From: Colwellia ponticola
Lineage (GTDB): Bacteria; Pseudomonadota; Gammaproteobacteria; Enterobacterales; Alteromonadaceae
Assembly (NCBI RefSeq): GCF_005885605.1
Contig: NZ_SZVP01000018.1
Coordinates: forward strand, 1 to 59,318
Length of the DNA stretch: 59,318 nt
Direction: 5' to 3'
The notes beneath the pieces are model-generated. The model was not told the origin of the DNA. It worked only from the letters and a program-made list of their open reading frames with translations, and did no database searches. The translations under genes were made by a program, and so were the position numbers. Every line of letters starts with the position of its first letter. Position 1 is the stretch's first letter. This document shows positions 25,751 through 34,001 of the stretch, piece by piece.

Positions 25751-28015
25751 TTAGTGTTCTTTAGGCTTAAAAAATCTCAAGCGATTAGCATTACTTACTA
25801 CGGTCAAAGAAGAGAATGCCATTGCAGCGCCTGCAATAACGGGATTTAGCATAAGACCAAAAAATGGATAGAGTAATCCAGCGGCAAAGGGAACGCCTGC
25901 AATGTTATAAATAAATGCACCAAAAAGATTTTGCTTAATATTGCGCAACGTTGCTTTACTTACCGCTATTGCGTCAGCAAGACCATGTAACGAACCGCGC
26001 ATTAAAGTAATATCTGCACTCTCAATAGCGACATCAGTTCCTGTACCAATAGCAAAGCCAACATTAGCTAAGGCCAATGCAGGGGCATCATTAATTCCAT
26101 CTCCGGTCATACCTACTATTTCGCCTTGCGCTTGCAACTCAGCAACTTTATTTGATTTTTCTTCGGGTAATACCTCAGCAAAAACTTCTGTAATACCGAC
26201 TTTTTTGGCCACTGCATTGGCGGTCGCGCTATTATCTCCTGTCAGCATAATGACGCGAATTCCATTCGCTTGAAGTCTTTTTATAGCATCGGTTGAGTCT
26301 TTCTTAATGGGATCAGATACTGCAATTATTGCAGCGAGTTTATTATCTATGGCCAAATACATTGGCGTTTTAGCTTCATCGGCAAGCTTTTGTGCTTTAT
26401 TAACAAAGTCATTTAACACAACATCATTTTTTAACATTAACTTTTGATTACCAAAAAGTATTTTTTGACCATTTAATTGCGCTTCAACACCATGCCCAGT
26501 AATTGCTTGAAATTCGTTAACACTCTTAGGCTCAATACCTTTTTCAATAGCAGAATCGACTATTGCTTGTGCTAGAGGGTGCTCAGAGCCACTTTCTATA
26601 CTGGCGGCAACGGTCAAAATATATGCTTCTGTATATTGTTCGTCTGAGATAATAAAATCAGTTACTTTAGGAGCGCCTTCGGTAATTGTTCCTGTTTTAT
26701 CTAAAATCATAGCGGTAATTTTTGACGCTGTTTGCAATGCTTCACCATTACGGATCAACACCCCTGCTTCCGCAGCTTTACCAACGCCAACCATTACTGA
26801 CATAGGGGTTGCTAAGCCAAGCGCACAAGGACAAGCGATAATCAAAACCGTTGTTGCTGAGATTACAGCAAAAGCTAAGGTCGGCTCAGGACCAAAGTTA
26901 AGCCATACTAATGCGCTAACAATGGCAATAATCATCACAACAGGGACAAAATAAGCCGAAATGATATCAGCTAGACGACCAATAGGTGGTTTTGAGTTCT
27001 GCGCCCTTTTAACCATATTAATAATTTGCGCTAATGCCGTATCTTTACCAACCCTGGTTGCTTTAAATAGAATGGATCCTGTTTTATTTAACGTACCTGC
27101 AACGATTTCATCCTCTTCAACTTTTTCAACAGGCATGGGCTCCCCAGTTAACATCGACTCATCGATTGAGGTACGTCCCTGTGTTACAACACCATCGACT
27201 GGAATTTTTTCTCCCGGTCTTACTCGCACAATGTCATTGAGTAAGACCTGTTCGATAGCGATATCAATTTCTTTCTCATCACGTACTACACGGGCAGTTT
27301 TTGCTTGCAAACCAATTAAGCGCTTTATTGCTTCACTTGTTCTTCCTCTTGCTTTTACTTCAAGTGCTAATCCTAAGTTGATTAACCCAATGATCATGGC
27401 TGTCGCTTCAAAGTAAACATGTCGGGCCATCTCTGGTAATGCCATAGGAAAGAGCACAACAACCATGGAATAGACCCATGCAGTGCCCGTACCTATCGCT
27501 ATTAAGGTATCCATGTTAGCGTTGTGATTTATAAATGACTTCCAAGCACCAATATAAAAATGTTTACCGGCAAAATACATAATAGCTGCGCATAAGATAC
27601 CTATAAATAACCACACACCTCGCTCTAGCGATGTTTCAACGGTCATAGGGCCACCAAAAACGCTATAAATCATCAGTGGTACACCTAGTCCAAGAGCAAT
27701 CCACACCTGCCTCATTAAGCTTGTGTAGTATTTTTCGTCGGCAAGTTCTTTTTCATCCAATAAATCATCATCGCTAATATCATTAGCACTGCTAGCGTTG
27801 TAACCTATCGTTTCAATAGCCTTAATAAGAACTGTAGATTCAACGTCTCCACTTATAGTTACTGTTCGTAGTGCAAAATTCATTTCTGCGCTATCTACGC
27901 CATTAATCTGGTTTAAAGCCATTTCAATCTTACCGACGCAACTGGCACATCCAGCTCCCTCAATAATCAATTCTTGAGTATTTTTACTACTTGTATTGCC
28001 CGTTAATTTATCCAT
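25751..28015 (-). CDS. Copper-transporting P1B-type ATPase
   Basis: About 754 residues. One N-terminal HMA domain (GAGCASC, about 20-26), eight predicted helices, the metal-channel motif CPC ([13 protein letters not shown], about 392-404), phosphorylation site DKTGT (about 436-440), TGE in the actuator domain (MLTGEPMP) and the hinge [10 protein letters not shown]. The CPC motif with a helix-7/8 end of MxxSS type ([16 protein letters not shown]) is characteristic of Cu(I)/Ag(I) exporters. Start at ATG 28013-28015 with GAGG upstream; it overlaps the merR stop by 8 bp. It should pump Cu(I) from cytoplasm to periplasm. Confidence 0.94.
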   Translation of the reverse strand: MDKLTGNTSSKNTQELIIEGAGCASCVGKIEMALNQINGVDSAEMNFALRTVTISGDVESTVLIKAIETIGYNASSANDISDDDLLDEKELADEKYYTSLMRQVWIALGLGVPLMIYSVFGGPMTVETSLERGVWLFIGILCAAIMYFAGKHFYIGAWKSFINHNANMDTLIAIGTGTAWVYSMVVVLFPMALPEMARHVYFEATAMIIGLINLGLALEVKARGRTSEAIKRLIGLQAKTARVVRDEKEIDIAIEQVLLNDIVRVRPGEKIPVDGVVTQGRTSIDESMLTGEPMPVEKVEEDEIVAGTLNKTGSILFKATRVGKDTALAQIINMVKRAQNSKPPIGRLADIISAYFVPVVMIIAIVSALVWLNFGPEPTLAFAVISATTVLIIACPCALGLATPMSVMVGVGKAAEAGVLIRNGEALQTASKITAMILDKTGTITEGAPKVTDFIISDEQYTEAYILTVAASIESGSEHPLAQAIVDSAIEKGIEPKSVNEFQAITGHGVEAQLNGQKILFGNQKLMLKNDVVLNDFVNKAQKLADEAKTPMYLAIDNKLAAIIAVSDPIKKDSTDAIKRLQANGIRVIMLTGDNSATANAVAKKVGITEVFAEVLPEEKSNKVAELQAQGEIVGMTGDGINDAPALALANVGFAIGTGTDVAIESADITLMRGSLHGLADAIAVSKATLRNIKQNLFGAFIYNIAGVPFAAGLLYPFFGLMLNPVIAGAAMAFSSLTVVSNANRLRFFKPKEH

Positions 28016-28445
28016 TATTACCTCTTTGATGCGCATCACCTTCACTCTCACCTTCAATGAGGTGACAAATCATGTCCCCTGTGGGGGCTTTATTGGGTTT
28101 GCTCTGCCAATCATCCATGGCTTTTTTTAATCTCTTTCTTAATATCAATGTTGCTTGAAACTGTTTTTCCGTTTCTGCAAGGCGATGCTCCACAATTTCT
28201 CTAACCAATGGGCAAGCAGTATTTCCCTTATCCGATTCAGATAAAATACCTTTGATTTCTTCTACTGAAAAATCTAATTGTCTAGCACTGAGAATAAATT
28301 TAAGTCTTTGTTGAGTTTTTTTACCATAGGTTTTATAACCATTATTAGGACTTTTAATCGGCACAATAAGTCCAATTCTGGTGTAATACCTCACCGTATC
28401 TGGTGTTGTATCCATAGCGTTCGCTAATTCAGTTACTCTCATCAC
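28008..28445 (-). CDS. MerR-family metal-responsive regulator
   Basis: 145 residues. MerR winged helix ([20 protein letters not shown]) and a dimerisation coiled coil (about 80-115). Candidate metal ligands are Cys78 ([14 protein letters not shown]) and Cys127-His128 ([10 protein letters not shown]). CueR's CX7C loop is not present, so the metal is uncertain; Cys78 lies near the ZntR/MerR Cys79 position. Next to a CPC-type ATPase it most likely responds to Cu(I) or Ag(I). It is encoded upstream of, and overlapping, the ATPase gene and probably regulates its own operon from the 19-bp-spaced promoter at 28500-28530. Confidence 0.88.
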   Translation of the reverse strand: MMRVTELANAMDTTPDTVRYYTRIGLIVPIKSPNNGYKTYGKKTQQRLKFILSARQLDFSVEEIKGILSESDKGNTACPLVREIVEHRLAETEKQFQATLILRKRLKKAMDDWQSKPNKAPTGDMICHLIEGESEGDAHQRGNNG

Positions 28446-28499
28446 AAGAATCCTTTGTCATAACATACAAAATAAGTGTTCATTTAATAACCTATGATT

Positions 28500-28530
28500 A
28501 GCTTACACCTGTGCCTAAGGCATGGGTCAA
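28500..28530 (-). promoter_or_regulatory. MerR-type promoter with 19-bp spacer
   Basis: On the minus strand: -35 TTGACC, a 19-bp spacer containing the interrupted palindrome ACCcaTGCC-TTA-GGCAcAGGT, then -10 TAAGCT. Over-long spacers with a centred operator are the hallmark of MerR-activated promoters. It starts about 55 bases upstream of the merR start, consistent with autoregulated control of merR, the ATPase and downstream genes. Confidence 0.8.
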
Positions 28531-28678
28531 GTGACCATTAGTAAATTTATTTTTTTGAAAAAAACTGTTAAGCCCACGGATTAATAGCCAAAAATGGGGG
28601 AATTAACTACCATAGTTAGACTTAACAGCTTAAAAGGGTTAGATCGATGTGCGTGCTAAAGACGCACTGATCCTAGGA

Positions 28679-29104
28679 CTAAATATGTATAGGAGGTCTA
28701 AATAAGTTCAGGTGAACACCTGAATTTGGGTATTTTTTTTGAATTGAAAATCTATTCCCTTGATTAGTGAATAGCATATATTTCTGTTCTGTAGTTTGTG
28801 CCGAAATAGAGGCAGTAGAGCTGAAGCAACTTCCCATGTCACCACATAAACAATCACCAGAGCTGCAATCATCACATTTTTTATGGGAAGAAATTTTATT
28901 TTTTGAAATTGAGCCATGTTTATGCATGTTCAATCTTGAGGTTAAGTGAGAATCTTTATCTGACGTGACAGCAGTTTCGCTGTCCATGTTATCGCATTTC
29001 ATTGGTGCATACGCAGCAAAACTTTGTTGTGTAAACAACAAAGTAATAATAATCACGATAGAACATTTAAAATGAGATAACATACTTACCCATAAAGTAA
29101 CCAT
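28679..29104 (-). CDS. Small exported Cys/His-rich protein
   Basis: 141 residues; a signal peptide (CSIVIIITLLFTQQSFA) is best if translation begins at Met8 (29083). The mature part has a Cys-rich cluster (KKCDDCSSGDCLCGDMGSCF, about 75-94) with eight or so Cys and Asp, preceded by His and Met residues, and ends LNLFRPPIHI. The protein at 40859-41272 has the same plan and tail (LYRPPI). Resembles small periplasmic copper proteins (CopL-like) but I do not recognise it firmly. It lies upstream of merR on the same strand with its own promoter region. Confidence 0.65.
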   Translation of the reverse strand: MVTLWVSMLSHFKCSIVIIITLLFTQQSFAAYAPMKCDNMDSETAVTSDKDSHLTSRLNMHKHGSISKNKISSHKKCDDCSSGDCLCGDMGSCFSSTASISAQTTEQKYMLFTNQGNRFSIQKKYPNSGVHLNLFRPPIHI

Positions 29105-29486
29105 TTTACACGCTTAATAATAGTTTATTTCTTATTATTTGTCATGCTTTAGATCAAAGAAACGTGTCAAACCTAAGTTTAATTTTAATAAGTAATATTC
29201 AATATAAATATCAGATAGATAAATAGCGAAAGCATACATAACACTACGCATATTGTCGCTAAAACCTATCTAATAACGTTCTGTTTTGTTAAGCGTTTTA
29301 GTCGCGACGAGTAGTATGTAGCCTAGTCATTCTAGACAAATACTACTCAACAAAGAATAAGACGTTTTTAGCCGGAACTTTCGGATTATCATCAGTAACG
29401 TATCAGACAAGATACTATGAATACCGTTACTTGACCTGCTTTTCCGTAATATTACTATAATCTCATCTAGCCTAAGGTTATAGGCA
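29105..29486. other. Gene-free region with two folded segments
   Basis: No reading frame of note. It contains a long imperfect hairpin (29309-29348: GAGTAGTAT paired with ATACTACTC, then CTAG/CTAG near the loop) and a nested one (29394-29431: AGTAACG/CGTTACT around GTATC/GATAC). Two similar segments, TAAGCGTTTTAG (29290) and TAAGACGTTTTTAG (29359), flank the first hairpin. It may be a decayed miniature element or an untranslated RNA. Confidence 0.45.
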
Positions 29487-30305
29487 TCACATGGTCACCA
29501 GCGACATAGAATTTTTATGCACACAAACAATTCCATCGAGAGCATTAATAGCCAGTAAACTGTCATCTTCAAACACGACATGCCCAGGCTTTAAGCTATG
29601 TTTATAATCTATTATCTCTAGATGAGATGTTGCCCATAACTCTTGTTCTAACTTTACAATTAAACCTATATGACCAAAGCATCTCATTTGTTTTTGAATA
29701 TCCTTTATCGGTGAATTCCAATCTAAAACTCTCTCCGAGCCATTGATTTTTGCCCAGTAACTATGACCTTTTTGTGGATAAGCTAATTGATAATAATAAT
29801 CAATATCTTGAAAAAAAACCTTCAATAATTTTACAGATTCAAGGTGTACCTTTATCATTAATGTAGTTAAACTTTCATCTATTGATTGTGGTATTTTGGA
29901 CTGTAAGACAATATCTCCAGAGTCAAAACTATCACGTATTTTGTGTATCGTTACACCAGAAAACTCTGGTAATTTGATTAAATAAGGTAAAGGAGTAGGT
30001 CCTCTTCCCTCAGGTAATAATGTTGGATGTATATTGATTGCATACTTGACCTTTGTAACAGGAACTAAATAAGAATACTCAGCAATAATAAACATCTCTG
30101 CTCCTAGTGAAATTAATTGATTTAATTCACTCAGATTAGGCTTATGATTATGCAAAGGAATACAATTATTCTCACACAACCTATCTATAATAGATGAGTC
30201 ATGTGGTGAGTTATTTTTATATACCCTTAGTATTTGATGACCTTCTGCCAGTAAATATTTTAAGCACGAGGAAAATAAATTATTTCCTAAGTAAACAATT
30301 TTCAT
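29487..30305 (-). CDS. Formyltransferase-family protein
   Basis: 272 residues. N-terminal Rossmann-like formyltransferase domain with the catalytic triad of the methionyl-tRNA/UDP-Ara4N formyltransferase family: Asn and His in INIHPTLLPEGRGPTPLPY (about 90-108) and Asp in RDSFDSGDIVLQ. A C-terminal OB-like part follows. Too short and diverged to be Fmt itself (about 315 residues), whose gene is elsewhere by context. It has gaps of about 150 and 380 bp from its neighbours. Its substrate is unknown, and it seems out of place among metal genes. Confidence 0.8.
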   Translation of the reverse strand: MKIVYLGNNLFSSCLKYLLAEGHQILRVYKNNSPHDSSIIDRLCENNCIPLHNHKPNLSELNQLISLGAEMFIIAEYSYLVPVTKVKYAINIHPTLLPEGRGPTPLPYLIKLPEFSGVTIHKIRDSFDSGDIVLQSKIPQSIDESLTTLMIKVHLESVKLLKVFFQDIDYYYQLAYPQKGHSYWAKINGSERVLDWNSPIKDIQKQMRCFGHIGLIVKLEQELWATSHLEIIDYKHSLKPGHVVFEDDSLLAINALDGIVCVHKNSMSLVTM

Positions 30306-30456
30306 ACACTACTCTTATTGTTTTTTTATATTTTCAAAGAAAAAAGCAGTAAAGCCTAGTGCCTCGCCTTTATTCGATATCACTCCAGTCATCGTCTTCA
30401 TTTTTTACTTGGTTACAACTCCCTTTAAATTGGGCTAGCTTTTATATAAAAAAATA

Positions 30457-30990
30457 TTAATCTACTGCCGTAAGCACCTGATATTGTTCAGGTGTTAATG
30501 TTGGTAATCTTTTTATAAATGCGACCATTGCCCAAATACGTTGATCATCGTGAGTTTTACCCCAAGCAGGCATTCCAGACGCTTTAATACCATGTTTAAT
30601 CACCCAAAAATTTTTACGATCATTTTGTGCCCCATCGCCATGCTCGTGACCTTTATGACTCTCAGCAGCAATAGTTAAATTAGGTGGTGCTGGATATAAA
30701 CCTAAGCTCATATCACTTTCTGTTTGTCCTGGAGCTAAATGACAACTTGAGCACATAAATTCATAGTCAGAACCACCTGTTAATAACAAGTCAGGAACGT
30801 CTAAATCAGGTACTTCAATATTTTCAGCGGCCTTTTTTATCGAATTTTCTCTGGTTTCTTCTAAAATCCAATAAACAAAATCACTGTGTGGTTCATCAGC
30901 AGCTACATCGACAATTCCTGAATACATGACTGTTGTCACGACTCCTAACCCTAAAATAACAAATAGCAGTAATAATTTAAGCATTTTCAT
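30457..30990 (-). CDS. Monohaem cytochrome c
   Basis: 177 residues, exported or anchored by an N-terminal helix (LKLLLLFVILGLGVVTTVMYSG). Haem attachment site CSSCH (about 79-83) and axial Met in ASGMPAWG (about 140-147), with a class I cytochrome c end (RIWAMVAFIKRLPTLTPEQY). A His-rich insert (HKGHEHGDG) lies between. It is the last gene after the MDHSKM-repeat protein in the cus operon. With the PepSY-reductase upstream it may form an electron-transfer chain or carry electrons from Cu(I) oxidation. Confidence 0.88.
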   Translation of the reverse strand: MKMLKLLLLFVILGLGVVTTVMYSGIVDVAADEPHSDFVYWILEETRENSIKKAAENIEVPDLDVPDLLLTGGSDYEFMCSSCHLAPGQTESDMSLGLYPAPPNLTIAAESHKGHEHGDGAQNDRKNFWVIKHGIKASGMPAWGKTHDDQRIWAMVAFIKRLPTLTPEQYQVLTAVD

Positions 30991-31056
30991 CGCTTTTCCT
31001 TAGTCGTTATAAGTCACTTAGCGCATAATTTGCGCTAAGTGTTTTCTCAACATTTA

Positions 31057-31377
31057 TTAATGTTCGTCGTGGTCATCTTTTTTCTCATTTTTATCCGTCA
31101 TTTTTTTCATTTTGCTGTGGTCCATTTCTTTGCTCATCTTACTATGGTCCATCTTGTCGTTTGATTTTTCAGCTTGTTTCATACATTTTTTCATCATGGC
31201 GATAGCAACAGGATCTGTCATATCCATCTTGCTATGATCCATTTTGCTACAATCAGCTTTTTCAGCCTTTTTCACATGCATACTGGGGTCATGTGCTGTA
31301 GCTGCCATTGATAAAGTAATGGTTGGTATTAATACCAATGCGACTTTACTGGCTTTTTTAAGTAATGCTGTTTTCAT
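31057..31377 (-). CDS. Periplasmic Met/His-rich copper-binding protein
   Basis: 106 residues: a signal peptide (KVALVLIPTITLSMAATA), then several MDHSKM units (SKMDHSKMDM, DKMDHSKMSKEM, MDHSKMKKM) and a Lys/Asp/His tail. Met-His-Asp repeats of this kind bind Cu(I), Cu(II) and Ag(I) in CopA/PcoA linkers, PcoE and SilE. Low complexity means no fold is predicted. It lies between the PepSY-reductase and cytochrome c genes. Likely a periplasmic copper sponge or shuttle. Confidence 0.85.
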   Translation of the reverse strand: MKTALLKKASKVALVLIPTITLSMAATAHDPSMHVKKAEKADCSKMDHSKMDMTDPVAIAMMKKCMKQAEKSNDKMDHSKMSKEMDHSKMKKMTDKNEKKDDHDEH

Positions 31378-31407
31378 GGTTTACTCCTACGTTAGTCATT
31401 AAGGTTT

Positions 31408-33258
31408 TTAGGTAAATTCATCAAATGCAATGTTCTTTGCATTAACATTATTTGTTTTTAACAAATTAATGGTTGCAGACATCATGTTATTAGGCCCACA
31501 TAGGTAAAATTCTACATTTTCAATTTGGTAAATACTGTTGATATGTAATTTCAGTAAGTCTTGAACATACCCTTTAGCTCCAGACCAGCCATTAGGTGGT
31601 CTGGATAATACAGGGTAGTAATGGAAGTGCGGATGGCGTTTTGATAACTTGAAAAACTCATCTTTATATAACAAATCAGTCTCTGACCTAGCACCATAAA
31701 AAAAATAAATATCTCTATTGGTATGCCTACCTTTATCCGTCTGATTAAGTTGTTCTTCTATCAAAGATCTTAAAGGAGCTATACCTGAACCCGCACCAAT
31801 TAACATCATAGTTTTGTTACTCGGTGGTTTTGCGTAAAAGCGTTCAAATGGTCCTACTGCTTCTATTGTTTGCCCTAATCCTAAGTTGCATAGGTAATTA
31901 GAGCCGACCCCCGGAAGTACACTCTTATTGGGGGAATTCTGAATTTTTATTGTAAATATTAATTCATTCGCTCCACCTTCAATTTGGCCATTACCATTTG
32001 CCAAAGAGTAGCTTCGGCTACAAGCTTTATGCTCATATTCCAAATGTTCTGTATCATGCCAATGACGTTTGAATGCGTCAGGAAGACGCATGGGAATAGA
32101 AACTCCTTTCGCTGGTGGAATATAGAAGCGTATATGCGCCCCCGCTTTAAAGGTTAAGTTATAGCCACCAATAATTTTGAATCTAAGCTCTTTAATATAC
32201 GGACTAATAAACTCACTATTTGTTAATTCCAGTGTATGTTTTTTTGCTTGAGTTACATCAACTAACGTTAGTTTTTCAATTTCAGTTGCATCATGTTGAC
32301 AAGCTAAGCGGTAACCTTGTTGTAATTGTTCATCCGTAAAATGAACATGCTCTGTTGAGGTGATTTTAGTCTTTTTATCACACCGTATTTTGCACTGCCC
32401 ACAAGAACCACCTCCGCCACATGTTGAAGATAAAGCAATATCATGCTCAATGAGCTCATCAAGTAAACTTGATTTTGTAGTTACTTCAAACTCGCCCATC
32501 GGTTGCTGATTCATATCAAAAAGTAGTAATTTACGTTTTTTTATTCCAAAATTAACTTTATATTGACCATTAATGCCTAGTTCAATCGTCCAAATAAAAC
32601 CTGTTAGGGCAAAGAAGAATGTAAAAATAGCAAAGATAATAATTTGAATATTGTTAAAGCTTCCTTCTACGCCATAATCCATAAAGTGCAACATAAAAAA
32701 TATGTCCGCAAACCGTTTATCATCATTGCTATGCTTAACTACTCGACCTGATCCTGCATCAATATAAACACTGGTATTCACCTCATCAGCATAATTAATT
32801 TGCCAAACATTATTTTGTTCACGAGGAATATCGTCATAAGGTGGAGACATTTTAATGACACTACTAATTCCTGCTTTTCCTTTATAAGAAGCCTGAGCAA
32901 GCTCGCTTGCCATTACTTCATCAATAATCACTTCCCTACCCGAATATGCATCGACTAAGGAATAGTTATTATTAAAATGACTATACAAACTTCTATCATG
33001 CGTCAGTAAATAGTATGGATGTTCCAATAACGATATCTGTGTAAGTGACACCGTGGGTTTTGATTTAAGTAAAACACTTTGTGGCTCAACGAGGTTATTT
33101 TCATTTACTTCAGCAATAGCAGGACGTTGGCTAAATTTCTCTCCAGAAGTCTTTTGGTGATCCATCAAATTAAAAAACAAACCAGTGCTTAGCCAAATTA
33201 AAAGTTGTAAACCAACCAAAATTGAAAGCCACTTATGTATTTTTTTAAGGAGAAACAT
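31408..33258 (-). CDS. PepSY / ferredoxin / flavin reductase fusion (NqrF-like)
   Basis: About 616 residues. N-terminal PepSY region with membrane helices (IHKWLSILVGLQLLIWLSTGLFF and FNNIQIIIFAIFTFFFALTGFI) flanking a periplasmic part. A 2Fe-2S ferredoxin domain (CGGGGSCGQC, about 277-286, fourth Cys in YRLACQHD) follows, then FAD-binding (RSYSLANG) and NAD-binding (MLIGAGSGIAPLRSL, FYLCGP) domains as in NqrF. Start at ATG 33256-33258 with GGAAGGAA upstream. A likely NADH-driven reductase passing electrons across the membrane, for metal or quinone reduction. Confidence 0.85.
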   Translation of the reverse strand: MFLLKKIHKWLSILVGLQLLIWLSTGLFFNLMDHQKTSGEKFSQRPAIAEVNENNLVEPQSVLLKSKPTVSLTQISLLEHPYYLLTHDRSLYSHFNNNYSLVDAYSGREVIIDEVMASELAQASYKGKAGISSVIKMSPPYDDIPREQNNVWQINYADEVNTSVYIDAGSGRVVKHSNDDKRFADIFFMLHFMDYGVEGSFNNIQIIIFAIFTFFFALTGFIWTIELGINGQYKVNFGIKKRKLLLFDMNQQPMGEFEVTTKSSLLDELIEHDIALSSTCGGGGSCGQCKIRCDKKTKITSTEHVHFTDEQLQQGYRLACQHDATEIEKLTLVDVTQAKKHTLELTNSEFISPYIKELRFKIIGGYNLTFKAGAHIRFYIPPAKGVSIPMRLPDAFKRHWHDTEHLEYEHKACSRSYSLANGNGQIEGGANELIFTIKIQNSPNKSVLPGVGSNYLCNLGLGQTIEAVGPFERFYAKPPSNKTMMLIGAGSGIAPLRSLIEEQLNQTDKGRHTNRDIYFFYGARSETDLLYKDEFFKLSKRHPHFHYYPVLSRPPNGWSGAKGYVQDLLKLHINSIYQIENVEFYLCGPNNMMSATINLLKTNNVNAKNIAFDEFT

Positions 33259-33997
33259 GATTAATTCCTTCCTCATTACTGCTAGCATTTAAAGGTTTGA
33301 ATTTAGTTACTTTAGTTTTTTTAAAAATCACAAAATAACTTAAGATAGCACCAAATATTGATGCCATAATTGAAAATATAGTAAACAAAAATAAGAGTTT
33401 ATTACTTGGGTCCTCTTCTTCGTAATCCATAACATGTAAGCTAAACATCAAATCAAAAATGCGCCAAAACTCATGACGTTTACTGACTAATGTTCCTGTT
33501 TGAGCAGAAACATAAATCGATGGATTACCAAAGTCATTGAAGTTAATTCGCCAAGCAGGTAAAGCCCTACGACTTAATTCTATTGGCGGGTTCTCAGTGA
33601 GCAAATAAGCATCCGTAACATCACCATTCCCACTGTAATAGTACTTTGCAGCTTTAATAGCATCATTAGAATTTATTGGTGATATTTCATGACCGTTACT
33701 GGCATTAATGACATATTTCTCATCAAGCAGAGTAAAACGGTAAACTTCTTGACCAACGAAAAGTCCTACTTCTATATTTTCTAAATGAGGAAACCGTTTC
33801 CGTAATGCTGATAAAGGATAAGTAATTTTATTAGCATTAATTTTAGCTTGGTGATTAATCACCAAGCTATCTCCATGAATATAGTCAATATCAAGAATCA
33901 CCATATAAGCACCTGATATCGACCAAATCAAAAACTGTATACCTAAAAATAACATTAACCATTTGTGAAATTTTCGGCTAGTTTTCAATAAATTCAT
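33245..33997 (-). CDS. PepSY-domain membrane protein
   Basis: 250 residues, one N-terminal helix (FHKWLMLFLGIQFLIWSISG), a periplasmic PepSY domain (LRKRFPHLENIEVGLF..., WRINFNDFGNPSIYVSAQTGTLVSKRHEFWRIFDL) and a C-terminal helix (LFTIFSIMASIFGAILSYFVIF). Conserved His residues next to the helices (FSLHVMDYEEED) are typical of PepSY-TM ferric-reductase-like proteins and may bind haem. It overlaps the reductase gene by 14 bp, so the two are probably one complex. Confidence 0.82.
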   Translation of the reverse strand: MNLLKTSRKFHKWLMLFLGIQFLIWSISGAYMVILDIDYIHGDSLVINHQAKINANKITYPLSALRKRFPHLENIEVGLFVGQEVYRFTLLDEKYVINASNGHEISPINSNDAIKAAKYYYSGNGDVTDAYLLTENPPIELSRRALPAWRINFNDFGNPSIYVSAQTGTLVSKRHEFWRIFDLMFSLHVMDYEEEDPSNKLLFLFTIFSIMASIFGAILSYFVIFKKTKVTKFKPLNASSNEEGINHVSP

Positions 33998-34001
33998 AGA
34001 A

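Noticed and set aside
28707..28724. Perfect 8-bp palindrome TTCAGGTG-AA-CACCTGAA
   Set aside because: It lies inside the end of the Cys-rich protein gene and no second copy was seen, so chance or coding constraint is more likely than an operator.
29290..29380. Integron attC-like site
   Set aside because: TAACAAAAC-type text is present, but the paired R and L boxes with GTT core are not, and no cassette follows.
29487..30305. Methionyl-tRNA formyltransferase (fmt)
   Set aside because: Too short, lacks fmt's usual partner def and the C-terminal tRNA-binding domain in full, and lies in a metal region.
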